The notes under the pieces: model-generated
What the model saw: the letters and a program-made list of their open reading frames with translations, nothing else
Database searches by the model: none
What the model was told of the DNA's origin: nothing
Assembly (NCBI GenBank): GCA_009829735.1
Contig: CM020620.1
Coordinates: 19,380,020 to 19,444,019, forward strand
DNA: 64,000 nucleotides
Direction: 5' to 3'
DNA from: Pyropia yezoensis
Lineage: Eukaryota; Rhodophyta; Bangiophyceae; Bangiales; Bangiaceae
Made by a program: the position numbers and the translations under genes
Shown here: positions 21,002-31,283 of the stretch, piece after piece
Position numbering within the stretch: position 1 is the stretch's first letter
Layout: each line of letters begins with the position of its first letter

Positions 21002-21486
21002 AAAACACGCCGTCACCTTCAAGCAAGATCCGCAACGGCGTACGAAAGGACCTCTTTGGGCCTCTCCGAGCCTCCAGGCCCCTCCCGCGCAATCGTGGTG
21101 TACAAAAAGGTAGCCCACCCCTTGCCGTCGTATCCTCCAGTCACCAACGTTTGCTCGTGCATTTTGTCTAGATGTCAAGACGGGGCGTGTCTGGCTGCGT
21201 GCGCGCACGGAATTACAGCCCGTGCTTTGTGCATGCATGGTCACTTTCCGGATGTCATCAAGACGTGCCCTGAGCGACGATCATGACGCGTCTGGCCGAC
21301 ACTTGCGCTGCTCTATGCGCTTCCAGCCCACGTGTGGCTCCGAGCGCACGCGTTTTTGTTTCTCTCGGCAGGAATCCCAGGTGCTCGTTTTGCCTTTCAC
21401 GCGACCTCGCCGCGCATGCCGGCCCGCCTCCATAAAATGGCTGCGTTCCGCGCCTCGGCTCTCACCCCCAGCGCCCCACTCCGTGA

Positions 21487-21507
21487 CCCCCCCCCCCCCC
21501 CCCCCCC
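21487..21507. repeat. poly-C tract, 21 bases
   Basis: Run of 21 C followed by a C-rich stretch to about 21550. Confidence 0.9.
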
Positions 21508-22180
21508 GCCCCCTTCCCCCCGCCCCCCCCACCCCCCGCCCTACCCCTCCACCATTGCTCGCGGCGCCCACCCTCACTGCGCTTCTCCTCTGCGGTCGCC
21601 GTTAACATTCTCCTCGCGAACAGCGCTTGACGTCCTCTGCTGTTGCTGGGTCACGGCCGTCCGTGGGACAGTGTCTCCGTGATGGCTTTTACTTGGTTGT
21701 ATGTTCCAGTTCGATCTGTTCCAGCGCGAGTGCACGAGGCGGGGGGGGGGAGGGGGAGGGGGAGAGGGGCAATGCGGGTGAGTTTGGCGCAGACGGGGCG
21801 CTGCGGTGGCGACTTGGACGGGGCCCCTGCAGCGGTGGGTCGGTTGGGGGGTGAGAGAGGGGCTGTGAGAGGATCGTGTTCGCTCCGCCGCGGACGCGCG
21901 CCGTCGGCGTTGGCGAGGGGGACTTGGCGGCTGGGATTGTCGCGCAGCTGCGACGGAGATTTTACAACTGCAATTATTAAAAGTGGCGTCAGCTCAGTGG
22001 CTCTCGGGACGAATAACCAGCCTATCAGGTCCATCAACCGGCCTACCACTGGTCAGCCGCGTGCGCCATGGATGGCTGAGGATAATCCACCAGGTATGTG
22101 ACGTCTCCTGTGGACCATCCATAGTGCAATTATCCAGGTTTGCGAATCTGCTCTTGCGGCGTCCCTGTGGGCGTCTCTTC

Positions 22181-22298
22181 AACCTGGATATATAGGTTTC
22201 CTCCACCTCGATATCCAGGTTGCCATAACCTCGATATCCAGGTTCTCATAAACCTCGATATCCAGATTTCCAGGAGTTGTCAGAAACCTAGATTTTGG
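22181..22298. repeat. Cluster 2 of AACCT-GATATC-AGGTT palindromes
   Basis: Copies begin at 22181, 22204, 22227, 22251 and (decayed) 22285, a period of about 23-24 bp. The best copy, AACCTCGATATCCAGGTT (22227-22244), is an 18-bp palindrome with a single mismatched pair. Confidence 0.7.
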
Positions 22299-25041
22299 GC
22301 AGCGTTTTATTTAGTAGGGCTTGTGCCATCACTGCTGTCGCTGACAGCGCAGACTTCCTCGCCGCCGCACTGGCCGCCGACTCTGTCGCCCTCATGGTTG
22401 CGCGCTCCAAGTACGGTGGGGGGTCGGTACGATGCTGAAGAACACTTGTGCCGAGACTGCTACGACCACTGGCTCAGTCGACTTTGCCGCCACGACAAAT
22501 GTCGCCGCCGATCCACCGCCGCCTTAAACACCGTCCTGGGCGGCAAGAAGGTCAGCAAAGAGAGTGCCAGGAGCTAGCAGGTGTCAAGCGTAATTTCTGG
22601 GCGACGACATTAGGCGCGCGCCCCTCGGCGTCGCGGCAGTGAGGGTCAGGCCGAGTCCAGCAGAACGCAGTATATTACTTGAAAAGCGATATTTGACAGA
22701 CTAATCTATCTGAGATGTAAAAATCCACTCTTTTCCATCCATGGCTCACACGCATCCAGGGACACGTAGTCGACCGTTCGATGATTAAGATCAGGCAGTC
22801 TCGTGATCGTTTCTGTTTGCGATAAATTACTCGATAACTTTGACGTCATAATTATGACCTCCCAACCCTAGCGCAATAGAGAGTATCAGCAACTCGAATG
22901 TGGGTCGGTGGCGTGGGTCGGGGACACGTTTCGCCCGAATCACGCCACCCGACCAACGATTAGCATCCTATAAATGGCTATGTACCCCTGCGTACCCATG
23001 TCAAATATCTGTATGGCCTGACCGTCAGATGCGCTCAAGTGTGCCACGTGACAGGCTGCGAGCAGTTGTACTTGAGTGAGGACCGATCTCGTAACCGTCT
23101 GACACTGCCTTACGGCACACGGCAGCGGCTGGCGCGCCGAGGGCGCCACGCCGGCTCCGCCTCGCGGTGCCCGCCCTGTGCACCCGCCCCGCCCCGCCTC
23201 GCAGGGCCCGCCCTGTGCACCTACAGTACCTCACCCCGCCTCCTGGTGCTCGCACGGCCCGCGCGGGGGGGCAGCGCCTGCCCCGCCGCGTGCGCCGTTT
23301 TTATACAGCGACGACCATCCCCCTCTCGCTCGCCGACCCTTCTCCGCCGCCTCACAACGACCCACTCGCCTCTCTCGCTCCTACCACTATACCCGGCCGT
23401 GCTCCCTTTTTTTATCCCACCCATCATGGCACCCTCCGCGCCCCGTGGCACCCTCACCCCCTCCGATGGTCCATAAGAATGTGGACTAAGAGTGTGCGTC
23501 GCAGCTGCGTGCGACGCTGTCGCAACACTCCGAGCGCCAAGCCCCGAATGGCCGCCATGCGTGCAGATAGAGCTGCTCGGTCAATGACAGGAAGCGCACA
23601 CGGCTCCCGTACCCTCACCTTCGAGGACAACGCGGGGATGGCGAGTGGATGCGGCCGAACGGCCGGTCGCGCTCCCTCAGAAAAGCGATTCCTGGCAAAT
23701 GAGAAGGAGCGCGTGAAGACCGAGGAGAAATTCCAGCGGGAACTTCTAAAGAGAGGCCATTCGCAGTCACACCGTTTTTTCCCGACATGCTGATGCTCAT
23801 TGCGGGTACAAATGTGGGTCGCTGCCCGTGGGTCGACTGCCCGCATTTTACCCACAGTTGGTACCCATTTCGCACTTGCTGATACTCTCTAATGGCCAGC
23901 AGGTGCCAAGAGCCGGGCAGGTCAAGAATTTCACCCAGCGCACTTCGCTGCATTCCCTGCAAACTCCGGCGGACAGTACATAAGTACGTATGAGTGTCGC
24001 TTTCATTACTGATTGGGTCCAGCCATCGTCTTTCATTAATCTATCATTGATCTATCGAAATATTAAAATATTGTAATGTATACATTTTGCCCCTGACAAC
24101 CCCGCACGCACGCCCCGCGAAACCCTACAGTCTTTCTCCATTGCTGTGACATCCTTTCTTGGGCACGTTGTCTAGTAACCAATGCAGGTCGACCGACCTC
24201 TACGGTGCGATCAACGCATGTGTCAGCACTCGATCGTTGTCACCGACCAATCAGAGGGCGGAATCAAGTTACAATCCTTGGCCTTACGGTCGCCACAAAG
24301 GGTGCCGAACAATGGAGAAAGACTGTACCCGAGCCAAGTCTTATGGAAAGTCTTCGATCAGCGAATTTGCAGTCCACTAAATATATTTGCAAACGAGTTT
24401 TGGAGCTTGGGCCTACGATGAAACGTATTTGACGAAAGTGCGCATCACGTCATAAATATTTACGCGCCTCTTTTCGACTTGAGAATTGCACGTCATGCGT
24501 GTTGTGAAAACAGATCGGCGTCGCTGCTCCGCGGCCACCTCTCTCGCCCACCTCCGCGAGTGCGCGCACAAGCGGCTTGTGCCCGGTGCGTGAGCCACTC
24601 GTCTCCACCCCTGCGCTGTTGCTGGCTGGCCTTGTCCGTCTCAACCCCATTCTTCGCGCTGCCAGAGGACGCGGCGGCTGGCTGGGTATCTGCCGACGCT
24701 GCCTGAGCACCCCTCTTCCCCCTCCCCCGCCCGTTGGGGTCGTGCGTGCGCTGCGGCTGTCCGCCAACAAGTCCGGCCCAGCCCGCTTGGTCATCCGCCC
24801 GCCCGCGCTTGCCGCCGCACCTGTCGTGCCACCCGGGAGCGGGGGCCTAGCGCCCATCCCCTCGCCTACACGCCCGCCGCCCTGCCGTCGGGCGCACTTC
24901 CGCATTGCTTTGCGTCACTGCTGCCTTCGTGCACGCTCCCGGCGTTCACCTGCCTCCCAGCGGTGTGCACCCCCCCCCCCTCCCGACCGGCGTTCCCCTC
25001 GCCCTTGTTGTTTTCATCCAGCCCCTCCCCGCTCCTACACT

Positions 25042-26061
25042 ATGGCCAGCGCCATGCCCCCCCCACCCCCGCCGCCGCCGCCGCCGCCGCCAATGATGGC
25101 CGGCGGGTCTCCCCCCCCCGCGCCACCCCCGCCGGCCATGGGCGGCGGCATGCCCGAGGCGGCCGCCGCCCCCGCCGCGGGGGCGGTGCTGGACCCTGTC
25201 GAGGATGCGGGGGCGGCTGCGCCGCCGATGGACGAGGCGGGGATGCAGCCCAAGAGTCCAGTCGTCCATGGCACGTATGAGGCGGCAGAGGAGGAGGAGG
25301 AGGAGGAGGTGATGGTCAAGACCGAGTTTGTGTGGGCCGATGGCGCCGAGCACGATGTGAAGCTGAGCGGCGCGTGGAATGGGTGGATGCCGGGTACGTG
25401 GGCGAGCTACGGGCTTGCATTGTTTTGTTTTTTGTACGCGGTTGGTACAGGTTGTCAAGGGTTGGTGGGGACGTGCAGTTGGGGATGAGGGCGAGCGCCG
25501 CCTGGGTGATGTGCTACGGGGTAGCTTTGGGCAGAGGGTGGTGTTCGTGCTGGCGGTGCGGCTGTCCCTGTATCGCAGGACTGCCTTGAGGGCGTCTGCG
25601 TGAATGTCGTCTACCTGTGCTCACGCGTGAGACCGTCATCTGTGAATGACCTTCACACAGACCTGCTCGCCCGTTTTGTTCATCGGAACTGACACGACTG
25701 CCTCTCGCTGATCTTCCATATTTGTTGGTGGTTCTCTTCTATTGGACTGCTCCTTGGTCATCCCCTGTTTCACTGTCATGCAGTCCAAATGTACCACGAG
25801 GGCGGTGGTATGTGGTCGGTGGTTACCCCTGTGCCGGCGGGAACCCACGAGTTTAAGTTTGTTGTCGACGGGGAGTGGAAGCACAGCACTCGCCACCCGA
25901 CGGTGGGTGACGACGAGGAGACGATGAACAACGTGCGGGTCATCCGTGGGCCCCCGAAGCAGAGCGCACAAACGAACGCGGCGTCTCCGCGGCCTGGAGC
26001 GGACACCAGGGCCCCTGCGCCCCTGCCAGAGCAGAAGAGTGGGTGCTGCGTGATTTCCTAG
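25042..26061 (+). CDS. CBM48/AMPK-beta-like glycogen-binding protein with CaaX end, copy 1
   Basis: Two exons, 25042-25393 and 25784-26061, with a GT...AG intron of 390 bp (donor GTACGT, acceptor ATGCAG). The product is 209 residues. A poly-Pro/Gly/Ala N-terminus (1-60) leads to an acidic run of seven Glu, then a CBM48/E-set domain from about residue 95: VWADGAEHDVKLSGAWNGW, then after the splice LPPG-like PVPAGTHEFKFVVDGEW with the sugar-stacking Trp, and NN near the end. Known: in AMPK beta subunits and starch-associated proteins this fold binds alpha-glucans. The C-terminus is KSGCCVIS, a CaaX farnesylation-type motif, so membrane anchoring is inferred. There is no AMPK-beta C-terminal (ASC) domain, so a kinase subunit is unlikely. 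The second copy keeps identical exon lengths. Confidence 0.85.
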
Positions 26062-26279
26062 GAGCAGCTGGAGCTGATGTGGGACGGGGGAGTGATAACG
26101 GGGTGGAAAGAGGGCGAGGATGCGTTTGGGAAAGGGGGGGTGATGAGTGGGTGGGGGCTCGGGTGCGGACGAGGCGCACCTTGCCATAAAGACTACGTGG
26201 GCGCGCCGCGAGACAAGTGGGCGGCTTGGTGGTATTTTTTTTTCTTCTGTGTGACTGCCCACAATCGCTGTCGCTAAGT

Positions 26280-28268
26280 GGCGATGACGGGCAGCACACA
26301 GACGCACAAAAACATATATGAACACGACGGACCGTCTGTGCGAGGGACAAGGGAAGGGAGAGCACAACGGCTGGGCGGGACATCCTCCAACAAGGTCACA
26401 CCTACCGCTCCTTCCGCACCACACCCGCGCTCACCCGGCGGAGAACGTGCATGCCCTGGCGCTTGGCGATAAGCCGCGTCATCGTGCGGGGGCTCCCGGG
26501 CGTCTCGACCGACCGCCGCGCGTCGGCGTACGTGCTGCTTCGGGCTGACAAGTAGGACTCGCTGGACCTGTCGGCCACCCATGCGGTCGTGTTTGGGTAC
26601 GATTGGGTTGAGGATTGGTTGGTCGTGGGCGCGGTGGGGCGGGGTTGGTGGGATGAGGGGAGGGCGTGCAAGAAAAAGGAGGGGGGGGCGTGCAGGAGGC
26701 GGGAGTTTGCGGGTGGTTTTGCTGCCGGTCGCTGCTCTGCTACGGATTGTTGGCAATAGGGGGTGGTGGCCGGCAATGGCTCCTCTACCGAATGGGTGTG
26801 CCAGCACTGGTTGACTAACGACGCCCACTGCTTCTTGCCTCGAGGCAGTTGCGCAAAGTGACAAATTTGCACGCAGAGTGACATTTGATCTCGCCACCCG
26901 CCCCCCCCCCCGTCGAGTCCTACGACCCCTGTCCACCATGAAGAAGTGCACCCTGCGGGACGTGGGTCACACCGCTGTGCTCCTCAGACCTTGCGCTCTG
27001 TGCCCATGTGTTTTTTTCTGGAAAAAGATTGATCATTGGCCACGTATGGCCATCATCCATACAGAAGCAGAAGTACGCTCATGTCCGTCGCCCGCCCCAT
27101 GATCTCCGCACCACCAGGCACCGAAGAGCAACACCACGCACCACGATACCTCCCTCTACCTATCCTGCTTCTGTTCGTCAAAAAAAAACCGGTGGGTATC
27201 GATTGTATGTTGCCCTGTGGAGCACTTCTTCACGACGAAGCAACTAAAAACTGTAGTTTTTGAGCCCCCCCCCTCATCGCCAAGAGAAGGACAGCAACCG
27301 GGCAGTAGCATGGCCCAAAATAAACCTCTGTGTCCCTGCGAGCTTGCAGGTACACAAAAACTGCTTTGCCGGTATCCCGATGTGCTCCCAGGGGCGGGGT
27401 TTTGCACACGCTGGGACCCCCCTGCCGCAGCGTGTGCCTATGAAAAAAAGTGGATCCTCACAGAACAGACCACCCCCCGCGAGCTCAGGACCCTCCGCGG
27501 AGTCCGTATGAGCAACCGGTGCCAAAAAGTTCAGTTAAACGACGCCCAGGACTGGGTGGGGATATGTGGATAGGAGACCTCATGTTCCTGTGCTCTCTCT
27601 TGTGTTTCAATGGGTAGGCACGGGCCTTGGGGCACGATGAAAGACATGAACTGTGCACTGTTGCGCATCCTAGCGTGTTGGGACTCTGTAGATTCTCTTC
27701 CATCCCCCTGCTCAGTGCCAGCTCCCAGCCAGAGTCAGTGAGTGAAGCAGGAAGCACACTATGAAGAGTACTGCCTGTACGGGGTGCATTTGAGCTATTC
27801 AAGCCTCTCTCTAATGGATGCGCATCCAGACGGGCCTGGACCCCCCCCCTCCCTCAAGGTCACCCTCCGCAGCCTCCCCCAGGTGGTGGGCGCCGCAGCG
27901 TCGGCGGCACCGACGGGCACGCCTCGGTTGCCTGGCACGCCAGCAGCCGCCAGCCACCCGCAAAGGCGGCCCCAAAGTGGGCGGCACGAAAGCCCGCCGC
28001 CGCCTGGGGGGTGGCGGCGGAAAAGAGGCCCACAGAGGCGAGGCCCCACAGCACCCCCGCGCCGTGGATGGAGACCGCGTCGAGCGGGTCGTCGATGCGG
28101 AGGGCGCGCATGGCGCGGGAGGCGGCCATGTAGATGGCCGCGCCGGCCATGCCCACCAGCAGGAGATGTAGGGCCGGAAGGTGGCGCAGCCGGCGGTGAT
28201 TCGGACCAGCCCCTCGAGCAGGAAGTTGACAAGTGCCTGCCAGCCTGTCGGTGACCACCCGCACTTAG
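26280..28268. other. 2-kb segment present only in the left duplication arm
   Basis: The right arm passes directly from the sequence matching 26277 to that matching 28268. The extra segment holds an ammonium-transporter fragment at its right end, an open minus-strand frame (26402-26884) with no recognised domain, and an imperfect palindrome near 27332-27360. No terminal repeats or target duplication are obvious, so insertion here and deletion in the other arm are both possible. Confidence 0.6.
27880..28236 (-). pseudogene. Ammonium transporter (Amt/Mep) fragment
   Basis: Leftward reading gives NFLLEGLVRITAGCA, matching the conserved Amt segment before the ninth membrane helix. After a frameshift come AGAAIYMAASRAMRALRIDD, PLDAVSIHGAGVLWG and LASVGLF, the signature region with the conserved D-x-x-D-A-x-x-x-H-G. 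Both ends are missing and two frames are needed, so it is a relic of about 115 residues out of a usual 400-500. Amt proteins are membrane NH3/NH4+ channels. It lies at the edge of the segment unique to the left arm. Confidence 0.7.
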
Positions 28269-28899
28269 CATGTGTCTGGCATCCCTCGTTGCCATTCCGT
28301 GAGGTGTCGACGGCGACGGTATCGGCATGCACCCTGCCTGGGCCGCTGGTTCTTTCAGTGGGCACCAGCGGTGGGCCTGGTCACGATACGTTTTCCACCT
28401 TCAGTATTCCCCACGGGTGCCTCGTGCGGTCCTCTATCAACTTGGGGGCTGGTCGCCAAGCCACCATCTTACAAACTTTTCTCGTTGGCCACGACTGCAA
28501 ACCCCATTCCGAAACGCGTTGCAGGGCCGCTCAGTGCTTACGCCATGTCCGCCCACCGCCTCATCAGGGCCCACCATCGCCCATGTCCCTGTCGTCGCCC
28601 GCAGCGGCTCTATCTGTAACAGTTCACGAGGCATACACACTGGCCTCCGTGGTATCGTCGAGGTCTTCTAGGGCACAAGCAACTTGTTGAGGCGAGGGAG
28701 GTTGACATTGTACGTTTGACCAAGCGGTCAACCTCTGGGTTCGCATCCGGCGCAGCATGTGCAGCTCACGCTTGTCGCCGCAGGGTCAACCATCGGGAGC
28801 CACGCCGGCGCACCCGGTCATGCTCCCCCCTACTCCCCTCTGCACGTTCCACCACGAGAGACGCAGACGTGGCCGGTGCATCCCTAGGCCGCTTCTGCC

Positions 28900-29690
28900 C
28901 AGGCACTGGGGAGGCGAACGCGGCCGATCCAACCACTGCCGGGGACGCCGCACCTGGCGGCGCGGTGGCGGCCTGAGGTGGCTCTCCAGTCCCCTGCGGT
29001 AGTGCAGCAGCCTAAGTGGGCGGTGTCGCCACCGACACAGCGTCTGCTGCGGCCCCCAGGCTGAGGTCGCCTCTGCTGCGGCTGCCTCCCTGCGCTGCCG
29101 CACCTGCCGCATCTCAAGCTGCTCGCCCAATTCGCACATTGCAGCACGCAGAGGACGTCCCAAAACGCCTCCAGCGTCCGCGCCTTGCCCAGTGACTTGT
29201 TCTCCTCCATGTCGGTGCTGAGGCGGGAGCGCATCAGCTTGAAAAGGTGAGCGCGCACGCAGCGCATGGGAACTGGGGGGGCCTCAACAAGCGTCAGGTA
29301 CTCCTCGGCCAGCGCCATGCGATTCGCCAGCGCCGCGGCATCTGCGTCGGCCTCAAACAGCGCCGAGCTCTCCAGAAGCCACACCGCAGACAGCACCCCG
29401 TCCGTGCCCGTGGCGGCAATGCACACGTCCGCGTCCGCCCGGTGGTGGACGTTGCCACGTGGCCAGCACGGAACGGTCAGGGCGACCTTGACCGCTCGGA
29501 ACACCTCCCAGTCCGCGGGCCGGCGGCGCGCCCACTTCGCTCCCGCGTGCGGAATTGGACGGCCAGCACCGACGCGCCATCATCCTCAATCATCTGCGCA
29601 TCGGCGACCGTCTTGGCCACGTCGGGGAGAGAGCGACGCAGGGGTCGCCTGCTCCCGCGCCGCTATGGAGATGATCGCCGCCACACAGGC
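28900..29690 (-). pseudogene. Truncated, decayed copy of the Dus1-type dihydrouridine synthase gene
   Basis: Matches the 3' half of the intact gene at 43006-44772, from about its SAKIRIFPDVAKTV codons to the stop. Preserved: NVHHRADADVCIAATG, DGVLSAVWLLES, MALAEEYLTLVEA and MRCVRAHLFKLMRSRL. Lesions: loss of the N-terminal ~310 residues including the FMN-binding start and the catalytic NLGCP, a frameshift in the HGRTREQ segment, and frame loss after LCVLQCANWASS. It cannot make an active enzyme. It marks the outer end of the left duplication arm. Confidence 0.85.
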
Positions 29691-30320
29691 CCCGGCGCGT
29701 CGAGCGCATCAACTGCAGTCATATCGCCGACTTCGCCACGCCTTCGTGCACCTGCACGCCCAGAAGCCAAGCTCGTGCGATTCAACTTCAATCATGGTTT
29801 CGATGTACAGTAGTATTCGTACATACCTTGTCGGAAACTTTTCGGTACGCGCGTCACTGCTGCTCGCCTGGCTGGGGTGCTGTCTCTGCGGAGACCCCCG
29901 CTCGGCTGTTCGCGCCGCATCCTCCCAACGCCGCGGCGTTCGCTGCCACGTCGACCACCTCGTCGACCATCGCGCATCGCGTCCAAGACGATCCACCGAG
30001 CAGGGGTGGGGTGTCCTCAGCGCTGTTGCCGGCTCGGCCAGGCTTGACTCCGCTGCGTACGTATCGCTCTGCTCTTCTGTTTCGTCCGGCCGTCGTCGCC
30101 TCGTCCGGCCGTCGTCGCCTCTGCGCGCGCCCCGCCCGCCTGTCTCTTCCACACCCGCCTCGTTGCCTTTGAGCAGCCGCCTCTTGTGTACCTGGTGCCG
30201 CCGCTGCGGCCGTACCTGCTGCCACCGTCGCGGCCGCTACGCTCAGTGGTCACCCCTCTCCGAACCTGTCACCGTGCTTTGGGTGGTGGCGGCGGCGACC
30301 GCTTGCCGTCATTTGCGCCC
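29691..30320. other. Intergenic, no gene seen
   Basis: Upstream flank of the UBX-domain gene. Open frames here are composition shadows without domains. Confidence 0.4.
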
Positions 30321-31283
30321 ATGGCTGATACCGGCGGTGGCCCTGGGGGTGAGGCCACGCCCCCGCCCGTAGGCAGCGACAGCGGCGGTGGTGGCAGCAG
30401 CAGTGCCGCCCCCCCGGCTGGGGCGTCGCCCTCAAAGCCCCGCGGCAGCACGACCATTGGCACCACCGCCGTGCCGGCCGCGTCGGGCGGTGGCCCCCCA
30501 ACCGCGAAACCCGCTTCCGCTCCCGCTGCGGCGGTGGACGGGGGCAGCGGGAGTGCGGCGCCCAAAAAGTTGGGCGCCAGCACCACCGTCGGCCGTACCG
30601 CCGCGGCGCCCTCCGCCCCCGCGGGCGAGGCGGCCGCCGCGGCCGCCGCGGCAGCCGCTCGCGAGTTCCGCCTCTTCCGCCCGTCGGCTGCCAACCCCCA
30701 GTCGGACATCCGGGCGCTGTCCAAGGCACTGGCCGCCGCCCCCGACATTGCACCCACCGCTGGGGAGCTCCGTGTCGCGGCCGCGTCGCTGTCTGCGGCG
30801 GCCTCCACGGGGGGCCCCCTGCTAACGCGCAAGCACCGGGAGGAGGCGGCCGCCGCGCGGGCGGCGCGCTTCCCCCGCGTCCTTATCCGCCTTCGCCTGC
30901 CCGACCGGTCGATGCTGCAGGGGGTGTTTACGCCGTCCAGCACGGTTGGGGAGGTGCGGGCGTTTTTGGCCGCCCACCTCCTCCCGGGCGTACGGGCGGT
31001 GCTGTTTGTCACTCCCCCCAAAAAGGTGCTCACCAAGGACAGGGTGACGTTGTGGGAGGAGGGGCTCGTCCCCGCGGCGGTGGTGTGGGTTGGCGTGGAA
31101 GGGGGAGAAGCGCAAGACGGGGCGGCGCTGCTAAAGCCTGAAACACTGGCGGCGGCCGAGGACCTGCCCCCGCCAGCGGCCGGCCTCGCGGCAGTGGCAG
31201 AGCAGCCTGTCGACAAGGGCAAGGGCAAGGCGGTCAAGGGCAAGGCCAAGGCAGCGCTACTCAAGGGGCTGTCCCGGCGGTAG
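30321..31283 (+). CDS. UBX-domain protein (ASPSCR1/TUG/PUX1-like)
   Basis: 320 residues from an ATG at 30321. The first ~115 residues are Ala/Gly/Ser/Pro-rich and probably disordered. About 115-185 is a helical segment beginning EFRLFRPSA. The UBX domain lies at about 193-265: RVLIRLRLPDRSMLQGVF, TVGEVRAFLAAHLL, VLFVTPPKKVL and TLWEEGLVPAAVVWV, the regular beta-grasp pattern including a T-P-P turn. The tail is Lys-rich. Known: UBX domains bind the N-domain of the AAA ATPase p97/Cdc48 and recruit it to substrates; TUG/PUX1 proteins regulate hexamer assembly. The order of disordered N-terminus and late UBX fits PUX1/TUG better than the UBA-UAS-UBX class. Function beyond a p97 cofactor is inference. 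Confidence 0.75.
   Translation: MADTGGGPGGEATPPPVGSDSGGGGSSSAAPPAGASPSKPRGSTTIGTTAVPAASGGGPPTAKPASAPAAAVDGGSGSAAPKKLGASTTVGRTAAAPSAPAGEAAAAAAAAAAREFRLFRPSAANPQSDIRALSKALAAAPDIAPTAGELRVAAASLSAAASTGGPLLTRKHREEAAAARAARFPRVLIRLRLPDRSMLQGVFTPSSTVGEVRAFLAAHLLPGVRAVLFVTPPKKVLTKDRVTLWEEGLVPAAVVWVGVEGGEAQDGAALLKPETLAAAEDLPPPAAGLAAVAEQPVDKGKGKAVKGKAKAALLKGLSRR

Larger units (their letters stand above)
19999..24529. other. Intergenic stretch with palindromic repeats, no recognisable gene
   Basis: Mixed base composition with AT-rich islands (20330-20650, 22660-22900, 24000-24130). It contains two clusters of GATATC-centred palindromes, a 13-bp-arm hairpin at 20963-21001 and a C21 run at 21487-21507. A short open frame around 23480-23790 (Lys/Glu/Arg-rich, ending FFPTC) has no recognisable domain. 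Confidence 0.5.
24530..29690. repeat. Left arm of an inverted segmental duplication
   Basis: The arm is the reverse complement of 43925-47270. In order it holds the upstream flank and both exons of the CBM48-like gene (+), a common intergenic spacer and the 3' half of the Dus1 gene (-). It is interrupted by about 2 kb (26280-28268) absent from the other arm. The match is visible in coding and in non-coding parts, for example the shared peptide-level spacer readings near 26090-26270 and 28270-28400. Confidence 0.8.

Noticed and set aside
24577..25041. N-terminal extension of CBM48 copy 1 in the same open frame
   Set aside because: The extension is low complexity and is not kept in frame in copy 2, whereas the ATG at 25042 and everything after it is kept in both.
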